Source of the DNA: Nitrospira sp.
GTDB lineage: Bacteria > Pseudomonadota > Gammaproteobacteria > Acidiferrobacterales > SPGG2
Assembly: GCA_019456345.1 (NCBI GenBank)
Contig: VRUB01000010.1
Location: 1-34,869 of the forward strand
Length of the DNA: 34,869 nt
Direction: 5' to 3'
Positions within the stretch are counted from its first letter, which is position 1. Each line of letters begins with the position of its first letter. Of this stretch, positions 1 to 9,600 are shown in pieces. The position numbers were made by a program, and so were the translations under genes. The notes beneath the pieces are model-generated. The model ran no database searches. It was not told the DNA's origin and saw only the letters and a program-made list of their open reading frames with translations.

Positions 1-10
1 AGCAAAGCAA

Positions 11-68
11 CTCCCTCCCTCTGAATGGGGGAGGGCTGGGGAGAGGGTGTTCGGCTCGGTGAAAGGCG
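11..68. repeat. Copy 1 of a G/C-skewed imperfect palindromic intergenic repeat (ctccctccctctgaatgggggagggctggggagaggg...cggtgaaaggcg)
   Basis: Similar block recurs at about 105-178, including a downstream cgg(t/c)gaaaggcg motif. Confidence 0.6.
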
Positions 69-104
69 CCCAAAAAATACTAATGCAAAACACAGCCACA
101 ATTT

Positions 105-178
105 CCCCTCCCTTCATGGGAGGGGGCTGGGGGGAGGGTGGATCCCGGCTCACGGATCTATGCCTCGGCGAAAGGCGT
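105..178. repeat. Copy 2 of the same intergenic repeat (cccctcccttcatgggagggggctggggggaggg...cggcgaaaggcg)
   Basis: Similarity to 11-68. Confidence 0.6.
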
Positions 179-307
179 GACAAGAACCAACTGTATCCAT
201 TCAAAATTAGGCGAGGTGTAGGACGAGCGCTTGGCCGGTGTGCGATGATCAGGCAGTGCCGATTAGGCAGGACCGAGTGCATGGTGGTTCGTTACAATGG
301 TGTTGTT

Positions 308-877
308 ATGGGTACTGATGCTGAGAAATGGGATAGCCGTTACGGCGATGCCACGCAGGCCCCGCCGGCGCGCGTCTTGACGGAGAATGCCCACCTGCTG
401 CCCGCGGGCGGGGCCGCGCTCGATCTGGCGTGTGGTCTGGGCGCCAACGCGCTCTGGCTGGCGCAGCGGGGGCTGGAGACGGATGCGTGGGACAGCTCGT
501 CGGTCGCGATCGATCGCGTGCGTGCGCGTGCCGAAGCACTTGGGGTGTGCGTGCACGCCGAAGTACGGGATGTGGTCAAATGTCCGCCACCGCCGCATTG
601 CTTTGATGTGATCGTGGTGGTGCGCTTTCTCGATCGTAGCCTCACCCCGCACTTGATCGAGGCGCTACGGCCAGGGGGTGTATTGTATTACCAGACGTTC
701 ACCCGTACCTACGTCAGCGATACCGGGCCCAGCAATCCCGAATACCGTCTGCGAGATAACGAGCTGGTGTCGATGTTCTCGGCCCTCCACCTGCTGGTCT
801 ATCGTGAAGAAGGCAGGTTCGGGCAACTTGACTGCGGCTTTCGCGACCAGGCGATGCTGGTGGCAGCGAGATTCTGA
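308..877 (+). CDS. Class I SAM-dependent methyltransferase (TehB-like)
   Basis: ORF 47-877; likely start at ATG 308 (MGTDAEKWDSRYGD). Motif I-like ALDLACGLGANALWLAQRG; LRPGGVLYYQTF. Confidence 0.8.
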   Translation: MGTDAEKWDSRYGDATQAPPARVLTENAHLLPAGGAALDLACGLGANALWLAQRGLETDAWDSSSVAIDRVRARAEALGVCVHAEVRDVVKCPPPPHCFDVIVVVRFLDRSLTPHLIEALRPGGVLYYQTFTRTYVSDTGPSNPEYRLRDNELVSMFSALHLLVYREEGRFGQLDCGFRDQAMLVAARF

Positions 878-1071
878 GCCAGCCGCGGGTTGTCAGCGAG
901 AGTTCCTAGTCTTCGTTCTTGCAGCGCTCTTTCCAGGGCCGGCGTTCAACGCAGCGTGCGTGGAGGCGCAGAGCGCGCAGAGTCTATTAATCAAGATTTC
1001 TTGACGATCTTTGTGTCTCTGAGCTCTCAGCGTTACGTTCAGAGTGTTGGCTGGCGGTCGCAAAATTTGCT

Positions 1072-2781
1072 TTATTTATTGCCGACCAGCTCGCGCAGGC
1101 GCTCGACGGTCTCGTCCAGGGGCAGCTCGCTCGTGTCAGCGTCACGGCGGACCTTGTGCTCGATCGTGCCGTTTTGCAGGCCGCGGTCTCCGATGACCAG
1201 ACGGTGTGGGATGCCGATGAGATCCATGTCCGCGAACATGACCCCGGGACGTTCGTTACGATCATCGAACAGGACCTCGATCCCCGCTTCGACCAGTCTG
1301 TTGTAGAGGTTTTCCGCCGCCTGCGCGACGTGGGACGACTTGTGCAGGCCGATTGGTACGAGGCTCACCTCAAAGGGCGCAATGGCGCCCGGCCAGATAA
1401 TACCGTGCTCATCGTGGTTTTGTTCGATGGTCGCGGCGACCACGCGCGAGACGCCGATGCCATAACAGCCCATAGGCATGGCCACGGCTTTCCCGGTCTC
1501 GTCGAGCACCGTGGCGTTCATGCTTTCGCTGTACTTGGTGCCAAGCTGAAAGATATGTCCCACTTCGATGCCGCGACGAATGGTGAGTGTGCCGGAGCCG
1601 CCCGGGCAAGGGTCTCCTTCGACAACCTGACGGATGTCGGCCACCTCGGGTTCGGGCAGGTCGCGCCCCCAGTTCACATTGCGTAGGTGCTTGCCATCTT
1701 CGTTGGCGCCGCAGATAAAATCAGACAGTCGCGCCGCGCTTTCGTCCGCGATGACAGGGATGTCGATGCCCACGGGACCAATAGACCCGGGTGCGCAGCC
1801 CGCCGCCAACTCCACCTCCCCCGGGGTCACGAACACCAGGGGTTTCATCACCTGAGGTAGTTTTTCGGCCTTGATCTCGTTCAGTTCGTGGTCGCCGCGT
1901 ACGATCAACGCAATGACACCGCCCACACCTTTAACCAGCAAGGTCTTCAGCGTTTGGGCGGGATCGACGCCGAGAAACTGGCTCACAGCCTCAATCGTGT
2001 GTTGCCCGGGTGTGTCGACTTTTTTCAGAGCGGCACCCGGCGCCGGCCGCTTGCCCACCGGAGGCAGTGCGGCGGCCAGGTCCACGTTGGCGGCATAGTC
2101 GCATTCCGAGCAGATCGCGATTGCGTCTTCACCGGACTTGGCTAGCACATGGAACTCGTGGGACAGGTTACCGCCAATCGTGCCAGTGTCCGCTTCAACT
2201 GCGCGAAACTCCAACCCGATGCGCGAAAACACGCGCGAGTAGGCGTCATGCATAACCTGATAAGTTTCACGCAACGATGCTTCGTCGATATGAAACGAGT
2301 AGGCATCCTTCATCAAAAACTCCCGCGCTCGCATGACGCCGAAGCGAGGACGGATTTCGTCGCGGAACTTCGTCTGGATCTGGTAAAAATTAACCGGTAG
2401 TTGCCGGTAACTCTTGATCTCTCGCCGCACCAGCTCGGCGACGACCTCCTCGTGCGTGGGACCGAAGCAAAACTCACGCTGGTGACGATCGGTAAACCGC
2501 AGCAACTCTGGTCCGTACTCCTCCCAGCGCCGTGACTCTTGCCATAGTTCGGCCGGCTGTACGGCGGGCATCAACACCTCTAGCGCGCCGGCACGGTTCA
2601 TCTCTTCGCGCACGATTTGCTCCACCTTGCGCATGACCCGCAGCCCCAACGGCAGCCAGGTATAGATGCCGGCGGCGATCTTGCGAATCATTCCGGCGCG
2701 TAGCATCAACTGGTGGCTTACGATTTCGGCGTCGGACGGGGTTTCCTTGACCGTAGACAGCAAGAAACGCGAAACACGCAT
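1072..2781 (-). CDS. proS: Proline--tRNA ligase (bacterial type with YbaK-like insertion)
   Basis: 569 aa: [63 protein letters not shown]; class II synthetase motifs. Confidence 0.97.
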   Translation of the reverse strand: MRVSRFLLSTVKETPSDAEIVSHQLMLRAGMIRKIAAGIYTWLPLGLRVMRKVEQIVREEMNRAGALEVLMPAVQPAELWQESRRWEEYGPELLRFTDRHQREFCFGPTHEEVVAELVRREIKSYRQLPVNFYQIQTKFRDEIRPRFGVMRAREFLMKDAYSFHIDEASLRETYQVMHDAYSRVFSRIGLEFRAVEADTGTIGGNLSHEFHVLAKSGEDAIAICSECDYAANVDLAAALPPVGKRPAPGAALKKVDTPGQHTIEAVSQFLGVDPAQTLKTLLVKGVGGVIALIVRGDHELNEIKAEKLPQVMKPLVFVTPGEVELAAGCAPGSIGPVGIDIPVIADESAARLSDFICGANEDGKHLRNVNWGRDLPEPEVADIRQVVEGDPCPGGSGTLTIRRGIEVGHIFQLGTKYSESMNATVLDETGKAVAMPMGCYGIGVSRVVAATIEQNHDEHGIIWPGAIAPFEVSLVPIGLHKSSHVAQAAENLYNRLVEAGIEVLFDDRNERPGVMFADMDLIGIPHRLVIGDRGLQNGTIEHKVRRDADTSELPLDETVERLRELVGNK

Positions 2782-3188
2782 GATCTACCCTTTTTGTTTG
2801 GTAACGCGACGACACACAGGCGCAAGTATAACGCCGCGATCTCTACAGTAGTACCATGAGTCATGCGGGTGGGTGCAGGAAGACGCGTTGGAGATTATCC
2901 AGCCCGGCCGCTGTTATCGTCCGCACACACGCCCGTCGCCAGATACCTTAAAAAGGACAGGAATCCCGGCATGGCCTTGCGGGTTTCCCGGCGCCTTGGG
3001 CAGGGGATACAGGGCACGTGATTTTGTCTATTCTTTAAAATAGCATATACGGAAGATATCGTTGCGTGCGATTAATCGAAACGCCCGCACGATCACGGCC
3101 CATACACTCGCATCATTACAAAGTTTATGATTGTCCGCGGCCATCATTGGATCGAAATCCCCGGGGTAAAACACCGGGAGACGTTGTG

Positions 3189-3851
3189 ATGTCGAGACTC
3201 GTGATTCGCATGCTCGTAGTTGCTGTGATGCTCACTTTGCCGCAGTGGCTGGGGGCGGTGGAAAAGATCACGGTGTTTGCGTTATTCACGAGCAAGGCGA
3301 TCATAAGTATCGACGGCACGAGGCGTGTTTTGTCGGCCGGACAGACCAGCCCGGAGGGCGTGAAACTTATCCGAACGGACACCGAATTGGAGATCGCCGA
3401 GATCGAGATAAATGGGCGGCGAGAAACCCTCAGCCTTGGCGTGGTAAGTTCTGCACCCCCCAGTGCGGGGCAGGCATCTAGTTCGATTACTCTTTGGGCC
3501 GACAGGGGCGGCTTTTTCTATACCGCTGGCACGATCAACGGTGCCGAGGTCAGGTTTCTGGTCGATACCGGTGCTAACACCATTGCCATGAGTAGCCGCA
3601 CCGCGGATCGTATCGGGTTGGACTACAAGCGTCACGGACGCGCCGCGCTGGCCTCGACCGCAAGTGGCGTAGTACCTATGTACAGCCTTAAACTGAATAC
3701 GGTGACAGTCGGCGAAATTACCGTACACAATGTCGACGCTGGCGTGATCCAAGGCGATCACCCGGCCGATGTTTTGCTGGGCATGTCTTTCCTTGGCCAC
3801 CTCAGCATGATGCGTGACGGCAACAAGATGGAGCTGACCAAGAGTTATTGA
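3189..3851 (+). CDS. Retropepsin-like aspartyl protease (TIGR02281-like), exported
   Basis: N-terminal signal sequence; FFYTAGTINGAEVRFLVDTGANTIAMSS active-site DTGA; ADVLLGMSFLGHL. Start at ATG 3189 preferred over 3066. Confidence 0.85.
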   Translation: MSRLVIRMLVVAVMLTLPQWLGAVEKITVFALFTSKAIISIDGTRRVLSAGQTSPEGVKLIRTDTELEIAEIEINGRRETLSLGVVSSAPPSAGQASSSITLWADRGGFFYTAGTINGAEVRFLVDTGANTIAMSSRTADRIGLDYKRHGRAALASTASGVVPMYSLKLNTVTVGEITVHNVDAGVIQGDHPADVLLGMSFLGHLSMMRDGNKMELTKSY

Positions 3852-4015
3852 CGGTTTTACGGATACAGCTACTGCTTGGCGTTCACCCGCTTGCTGTCTT
3901 GATGCGGATCGGGAGTGTCTTTGACATTCATCCGTTGCGACGCCCTGTATTGCTCTTTTAGCTCACCCCCCCGCGGGTGAGCGCACGCTACCCAGTATCT
4001 GAGGTCGAGCGCTCG

Positions 4016-4846
4016 CTACGAACCGGGGCCGTTGCGCTTGTCCCTCCGGATCATGGCGTAGGCGGAGTGGTTGTGGATGGACTCGAAGTTTTCTGATTCA
4101 ACGACATAGGCTTCTATACGATCATCGTCGTTGAGCGCCGCGGCCACATCGCGCACCATGTCTTCGACGAACTTTGGATTATCGTAAGCGCGCTCAGTAA
4201 CGTACTTTTCATCCGGGCGCTTTAAGAGCCCATAGAGTTCGCAGCTCGCTTTTTTCTCGACGAGCTCGATCAAGTCCTCGATCCACACGAACTTGGTCGT
4301 TTGCACGCTCACGGTGACGTGAGAGCGTTGGTTGTGCGCGCCATAGCTAGAGATCTCTTTCGAGCACGGACACAAGCTCGTCACCGGGACTACTACCTTC
4401 AATGTCATGCTGTGCTGGCCATGTGTGGTCTCGCCCGTTAGCGTCACCTGGTAATCCATGAGGCTTTTGACTCCGGATATCGGCGCGGACTTGGTGATAA
4501 AGTACGGGAAGCTCATCTCGATGTGACCCGTCTCGGCATCGAGGCGTTGTGCCATTTCCCCCAGCATGTCCTTAAACGACTCCACCGAGATCTCGGGCTT
4601 GTGGCTGTTGAGGATCTCTACGAAGCGTGACATGTGAGTGCCTTTGAAGCTGTGCGGCAGCTCGACATACATGTTGAACTGGGCGATGGTGTGCTGTTCG
4701 CCCTGGCTTCGGTCTTTCACCTTCACCGGATGGCGGACGTCCTTGATGCCGACCTTATCGATAGGGATCTGACGCGTGTCGGGGCTGCCCTGCACGTCTA
4801 CGATAGAATCTGCGCGCGGTTCCTGATCGAGCTTGGCGAGTTTCAT
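4016..4846 (-). CDS. folE2: GTP cyclohydrolase FolE2 (type IB)
   Basis: [41 protein letters not shown]...[27 protein letters not shown]; the ORF extends upstream to 5002 but the homologous part starts at 4846. Confidence 0.95.
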   Translation of the reverse strand: MKLAKLDQEPRADSIVDVQGSPDTRQIPIDKVGIKDVRHPVKVKDRSQGEQHTIAQFNMYVELPHSFKGTHMSRFVEILNSHKPEISVESFKDMLGEMAQRLDAETGHIEMSFPYFITKSAPISGVKSLMDYQVTLTGETTHGQHSMTLKVVVPVTSLCPCSKEISSYGAHNQRSHVTVSVQTTKFVWIEDLIELVEKKASCELYGLLKRPDEKYVTERAYDNPKFVEDMVRDVAAALNDDDRIEAYVVESENFESIHNHSAYAMIRRDKRNGPGS

Positions 4847-5001
4847 TGGCGGACCCTTTGACTCCGGTGGCGCGCGTGGCGCGGTGCTACAGTCAGGCCC
4901 CAGTTTAAGCTGTTCCCCTGGGTTCGGGCAAGTGCAAGCGTGCGGGAGCTTGTATGCTGCCACTGGCGCACCAGCCTGGTGCCAACCCGTGCGCCGGCGC
5001 A

Positions 5002-5895
5002 CTAATGCCTGCGGTCAACGATGTAGCGGGCGAGTCCGGCGAGGGCATCGGCACTCTCACCAAACGGCACCAGGGCGGCCACTGCGCTGTGGGTCAGCTC
5101 GGCGCATCTCGCCTTGGCCTGTTGCAGACCAAGCAAGGCCGGGTAGGTGGGCTTATTGTGCGCCTCGTCGGCCCCGGGTGTTTTCCCCAGGGCCTGCGCG
5201 TCGCCTTCCACATCCAAAACGTCATCGGTGATCTGAAACGCAAGGCCGATATGACGTGCATAGTGCTCGAGTGCATTCAAGGCCTCAGCGCCCGCTCCTT
5301 CGCCTGCCAGGGCACCGAGGTGCACGGCGGCACGGATTAGCGCACCGGTCTTGCGCCGATGCATATCTTCGAGCTCAGGCAAGGCGAGCGCTCGCCCGAC
5401 CGCTCCCAGATCGATGGCCTGGCCTCCTGCCATGCCACGCGAACCCGCGGCCTCGGCCAACGACGCGATCATCCGTGTACGGCGTTGTGCGTTGACGCCG
5501 AGCGCGGAATCTTTCGCCAGGATTTCGAACGCAAGTGTTTGCAGCGCGTCCCCAACGAGCAGTGCGGTGGCTTCGTCGTATTCCTTGTGGCACGTGGGTT
5601 TGCCGCGTCGTAGGTCATCGTTATCCATGCACGGCAGGTCGTCGTGTACGAGTGAGTAGCTGTGGATCAGCTCTACCGCGCAGGCCGGTGCATCCAGTAC
5701 CGTCGCCTCCACGTCTAACGCCGCACCGGCGGCATACACGAGACATGCGCGCACGCGTTTGCCCCCGTCCAGCGTGGCGTAGCGCATGGCTTCGTGCAAC
5801 TGCTGGGGGGGTTGACTCGATCTCGGCAGGCGGCGATCCAATGCATCTTCTACCCGCCGCTGATATTGCCGCAGCGTCTGCTCCAGGTGGCTCAA
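5002..5895 (-). CDS. ispA: Polyprenyl (farnesyl/geranyl) diphosphate synthase
   Basis: 297 aa with [23 protein letters not shown] and [13 protein letters not shown] Asp-rich motifs. Confidence 0.96.
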   Translation of the reverse strand: MSHLEQTLRQYQRRVEDALDRRLPRSSQPPQQLHEAMRYATLDGGKRVRACLVYAAGAALDVEATVLDAPACAVELIHSYSLVHDDLPCMDNDDLRRGKPTCHKEYDEATALLVGDALQTLAFEILAKDSALGVNAQRRTRMIASLAEAAGSRGMAGGQAIDLGAVGRALALPELEDMHRRKTGALIRAAVHLGALAGEGAGAEALNALEHYARHIGLAFQITDDVLDVEGDAQALGKTPGADEAHNKPTYPALLGLQQAKARCAELTHSAVAALVPFGESADALAGLARYIVDRRH

Positions 5896-5910
5896 GTCGC
5901 TTCGTCTATT

Positions 5911-6147
5911 CTAGTCATTAATTTCCAGACTTTCGGTCACCAGTCGATCGTTCTTCTGGACGAGTTTTTCAACACGCTGCTCCGCTTGCTTCAAAGCCTG
6001 TTGACAGGCTCGGGTCAGCTCTATGCCGCGCTGAAAAGACTTCAGGGCCTCTTCCAGGCTCTGTTCACCGCTCTCCATCTTCTCGACGAGCCGCTCGAGC
6101 TCCGTGAGTGCGGCCTCGAAGTCAGGCATGGTGTTTTTTTTTGGCAC
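5911..6147 (-). CDS. xseB: Exodeoxyribonuclease VII small subunit
   Basis: 78 aa: [54 protein letters not shown]; upstream of ispA. Confidence 0.95.
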   Translation of the reverse strand: MPKKNTMPDFEAALTELERLVEKMESGEQSLEEALKSFQRGIELTRACQQALKQAEQRVEKLVQKNDRLVTESLEIND

Positions 6148-6479
6148 ACTGCCTCCGCGGGTTCATGGGTAGCGGCTAACGTTAACTCACGCTCGCCAAG
6201 CCCGTCAACGTCCAACGTCGTCGTTGTTCTTGATCTTTGCCCGCTATTCTGGTTTTTGCTTGCAAGGCCAAAATCCGCCGGAATGTTTCGACTACTGCCG
6301 GCGATTCATCGAAATCCCGATGCTGCAATACGTGACCGCCAACCAGCCCCCTCCTGTAGCGTTGAGCCGGCGCTGATCTGAGCCCATGGGTGGTTTGCAT
6401 ACCGACCCGATTGCACCGGTGTTTCTCGGCGTCACCGGCATTCGGTGCTTTGCAGTCCTCGGGTGTTTTGCAACTCGCC

Positions 6480-6710
6480 GGTGGCCTCGGGTGCGGCAAA
6501 GGGGCGAACCGCTGGGCGGTGGCAGTCGGTACGCTCCCGCGTGGCGCGGTCGGCATTATCTACGCCTCGATTGGCAAGAGCCTCGGCGTCATCAGCGATG
6601 CACTGTTCTCGGCGGTCGTGTTGATGGTCATAGTGACTACCTTGATCACACCGCCGTTGTTGAAGCTTGCGCTACTGCGTGGAGCCTGCCCGGGCCCCGT
6701 GCTGCGCTGA
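6480..6710 (+). pseudogene. C-terminal remnant of a Na+/H+ (CPA2-type) antiporter
   Basis: ORF 6390-6710 carries GLGCGKGANRWAVAVGTLPRGAVGIIYASIGKSLGVISDALFSAVVLMVIVTTLITPPLLKLAL; no N-terminal domain upstream. Confidence 0.7.
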
Positions 6711-7187
6711 ACGGCCTTCAGCGCAGCTGCTTTTCTATCCGACTTACCGCCTCAGAAAGCCCCGTTTCGATGGGCTGCTTGACCACCGACTTGGCGACAT
6801 CACCGCCGTAATCGCGCCATGCAAGAGATCTGCCACTGCGGCGAAATGGGCGGCAAAGGATTCCCGCATCGAAAAGTTTTCCGCAGACAAAATAAGCGTT
6901 AAATGACGGTGTCGGCCTGGCTTGAATTGGCACAGGTGATGCTTCGGCGCATGTAACAGCCAATGGACGGATTGCAATTTCGAGGCACAATGGACATGTT
7001 AGAACTTTACTTCACGTTAACGGGCAACTATGAAATAAGGCATTGATGTTTTTAATGCGTAGATTCTCAGCAATTGAATTGAGAACTGATCTTCGGCGGT
7101 GTCGATATATGGTGTGTGATTTTTTCTTCTTGAAGAAATGCTCTGGAATGCGAATGCTATGATTCCCCGTGAGCGAGGAGGCTAACT

Positions 7188-7592
7188 TTGAGAATACTTC
7201 GGAAGATTATTGATATCAGCCTGCCGTTTGCTGGCGTGGCGGCCGTCTTAGGGGCGGTGCTCTTCATGAGGGAGGACCTGCGCATGCAAATCGTGGTCGT
7301 AGGGCTCGGCATGCTGTTGATCGAGGTGGGCGTCTGGAAGGGGGCCCACCGGCTCTTACCCAGTGACCGCAAGTACCTTGCCCTGCGTACCGAGGGCGAT
7401 TTGTTCATAAAGCTGCTCCGCCAGCTCAATGCGGCGGCGCTGGCGTTGCGGGAGCATGACTCGCCCGAGCGCCGCCAGGCCTTCGAGGAGGTCCGGGACG
7501 CGATGGGGCAGACAGTCGATCGCATGGCGCACGTGGCTGGCAAGACGGACGCCGAGCTTGCATCCGAGCGCGCGGTCTCAGCGCCAGCGTAA
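7188..7592 (+). CDS. Hypothetical membrane protein (two predicted N-terminal TM segments, soluble C-terminus)
   Basis: 134 aa ORF; hydrophobic segments ISLPFAGVAAVLGAVLFM and QIVVVGLGMLLIEVGVW; charged helical tail. Confidence 0.65.
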   Translation: MRILRKIIDISLPFAGVAAVLGAVLFMREDLRMQIVVVGLGMLLIEVGVWKGAHRLLPSDRKYLALRTEGDLFIKLLRQLNAAALALREHDSPERRQAFEEVRDAMGQTVDRMAHVAGKTDAELASERAVSAPA

Positions 7593-7961
7593 GAGGGCAT
7601 CACAGCTCCTCCTACGTCCGAGTGTCCTCCTCCAGCCCGCCCCCAACAGCTTTTGTCTTCCCATCCAAACCGCTAAGAACGCAACCTCCGGCCTCGTTCA
7701 GACGGTTGCCTGGTTTACGGTGATGAGGAGTGCCTGCTGGGCCCGGGATCATGATTGATTGGTGCGTCGCCGACAACTCTCACCGCGGTCGCCGGCAGCA
7801 GGACCGGTAGCGCTGGCGAGAGCGACAAACTACTTGAAATTCGATGCAGCCGCGCCACTCGTCGGTTGATTTCGACCCTTTGTCCGGGTCAGCCCGCCCT
7901 GATGAATGCGCCCAACCGGTTGTCCCGGTAGATCAACCGCTGGTACCCGACAATGGGCCAC

Positions 7962-7977
7962 TGGCATGATCCCTGCA
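7962..7977 (+). promoter_or_regulatory. Putative sigma54 (-24/-12) promoter for pilin 1
   Basis: TGGCATGATCCCTGCA versus consensus TGGCAYG-N4-TTGCA; about 145 nt upstream of ATG 8122. Confidence 0.6.
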
Positions 7978-8121
7978 AGTTCGTCCATCGTACATCCGCC
8001 GTCATGGCTGCCGCAGACCTGAAGCGGTCATAGTGCGCTACTAACAACCTCCGATTTAATCGGATTTTGTCGACGGCAACAGCCCTAAAACGGACTTAAG
8101 AGGTCTTGTCGGAGGCTTCAA

Positions 8122-8550
8122 ATGAAACAGGTTCAACAAGGTTTTACGCTGATCGAACTGCTGATTGTGGTTACGATTGTCGGTGTGTTGTCGGCAATCG
8201 CCGTTCCTTCCTATCAGGAATACACGGTGCGGTCGCGTGTGTCGGAAGCGGCCAGCATGGTGGCACCGGCGAAAACGGCCATCAATATGGCCCACAGCGA
8301 AGGCTACGATTTAGGCGATATACCGAGTCAGACGAGCCTGGGCCTGTCGTCCCCGGGCAGCTACAGCGCCAAGTATGTTGCGGCCGTGGCGACCGCCGCG
8401 AGCGGCAACATCACGGTGACCCTGTCGAGCAACCAGGGTCTGGGTGAGACGGCCGGTGGCACGGTGACCTATCTGCCTACCAACAACGGCGCCAGTATCT
8501 CTTGGGTCCCAACCTGCAGTTTTCCCAACCGTCTGTGTCCGAGGAAATGA
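8122..8550 (+). CDS. pilA: Type IV pilin, PilA-like (paralog 1)
   Basis: MKQVQQGFTLIELLIVVTIVGVLSAIAVPSYQEYTVRSRVSEA: prepilin peptidase site G/FTLIE; C-terminal Cys pair. Confidence 0.93.
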   Translation: MKQVQQGFTLIELLIVVTIVGVLSAIAVPSYQEYTVRSRVSEAASMVAPAKTAINMAHSEGYDLGDIPSQTSLGLSSPGSYSAKYVAAVATAASGNITVTLSSNQGLGETAGGTVTYLPTNNGASISWVPTCSFPNRLCPRK

Positions 8551-8577
8551 CCCGGTGCGGGCGCGGCCCCGCTGAGA

Positions 8578-8611
8578 CGGCCGCAAAAGAGCGGTTGCGG
8601 CCGCTTTTTTT
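8578..8611 (+). terminator. Rho-independent terminator after pilin 1
   Basis: CGGCCGCAA-aagagcgg-TTGCGGCCG followed by CTTTTTTT. Confidence 0.85.
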
Positions 8612-8808
8612 CTTATGCTCACCTGACGAAATCCGTCATATGGGTGTCGGCGGGCGTGCGCCCGCCACGATGTGTTCAACCATGACAAGGCCGGGTCGCC
8701 TCCCCTTGTCGATCCATTCCAACCGCTGAGCCGGCTTGCTCGCGCCGGACATCCTAGCTCCGACCGGCTATTCTGTGCGTTCGACCGCCACTCCGTGCGG
8801 ACCCAAAT

Positions 8809-8824
8809 TGGCACGGACCCTGCA
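8809..8824 (+). promoter_or_regulatory. Putative sigma54 (-24/-12) promoter for pilin 2
   Basis: TGGCACGGACCCTGCA: near-perfect TGGCACG-N4-(T)TGCA; about 130 nt upstream of ATG 8955. Confidence 0.7.
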
Positions 8825-8954
8825 ATGTCGTCTGCGTGGAGTGCCCCCCGAGGTCTGCCTGCCGGTCGGGGGTTTGCGCAGCAGAGTGGCTTATTGAATT
8901 AACCCACGAAAGAGCCCGAGAGCGACCTGAATGGGCCTGTTACAGGGAGTCAAC

Positions 8955-9383
8955 ATGCAGCAGTTTCAACGAGGCTTTTCGTTGATTGAGTTGATGAACG
9001 TGGTGACGATCATCGGCATCCTGTCGGCAGTCGCCGTACCCGCTTACCAGGATTACACCATTCGCGCGCGGGTCTCAGAAGCGGCCAGCCTGGTGGGACC
9101 GGCGAAAGCAGCCATCGATATGGCCTACAGCGCCGGCTACGGTTTGGGCCTTATACCGGGTCAGACGAGCCTGGGCCTGTCGTCCCCGGGCAGCTACAGC
9201 GCCAAGTATGTCGCGGCCGTGGCGACCGCCGCGAGCGGCACCATCACCGTGACGTTATCGGCCAACAGCAGTCTCGGTGCTGCGGTCAATGGCACAGTCA
9301 GCTATGTCCCAACCGACAACGGGGCCAGCCTCAGTTGGGCCCCGAGTTGCAGTTTTGCCGCCAAGTTCTGTCCGAAAAATTAG
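8955..9383 (+). CDS. pilA: Type IV pilin, PilA-like (paralog 2)
   Basis: MQQFQRGFSLIELMNVVTIIGILSAVAVPAYQDYTIRARVSEA; same length as paralog 1; ATG 8955 within ORF 8931-9383. Confidence 0.93.
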   Translation: MQQFQRGFSLIELMNVVTIIGILSAVAVPAYQDYTIRARVSEAASLVGPAKAAIDMAYSAGYGLGLIPGQTSLGLSSPGSYSAKYVAAVATAASGTITVTLSANSSLGAAVNGTVSYVPTDNGASLSWAPSCSFAAKFCPKN

Positions 9384-9415
9384 CCCCCCGAGTGCAGTCC
9401 AAGTGAGACGAAACG

Positions 9416-9440
9416 GAAAAAGCGGCCTCGGCCGCTCTTT
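9416..9440 (+). terminator. Rho-independent terminator after pilin 2
   Basis: AGCGGC-CTCG-GCCGCT followed by CTTTGATT. Confidence 0.7.
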
Positions 9441-9550
9441 GATTATGTTGGTCTCGCAAAACTGTTCACCCCTCGCGCGTCGATGGCACCGGGCGAGCCG
9501 CGACTGTACACAATGGGTTGAGTAACTACTGCCTGTGCGTAATCAACGAA

Positions 9551-9578
9551 CCCCTGACCGGCTTGGGTCAGGGGTTTT
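9551..9578. terminator. Hairpin immediately 3' of tmRNA, possibly bidirectional
   Basis: CCCCTGACC-ggcttg-GGTCAGGGG, 9-bp perfect stem; TTTT on the plus side, weak TTCGTT on the minus (tmRNA) side. Confidence 0.6.
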
Positions 9579-9600
9579 GCAATTGGTGGAGGCGGCGGGA

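Noticed and set aside
3959-3984. Hairpin GCTCACCCCCCCCGCGGGTGAGC between the protease and folE2
   Set aside because: Stem present but no clear T-tract in either direction; too weak to call as a terminator.
6182-6556. 124-aa minus ORF in the xseB upstream region
   Set aside because: Both strands give protein-like snippets here, but no domain could be identified; probably decayed sequence.
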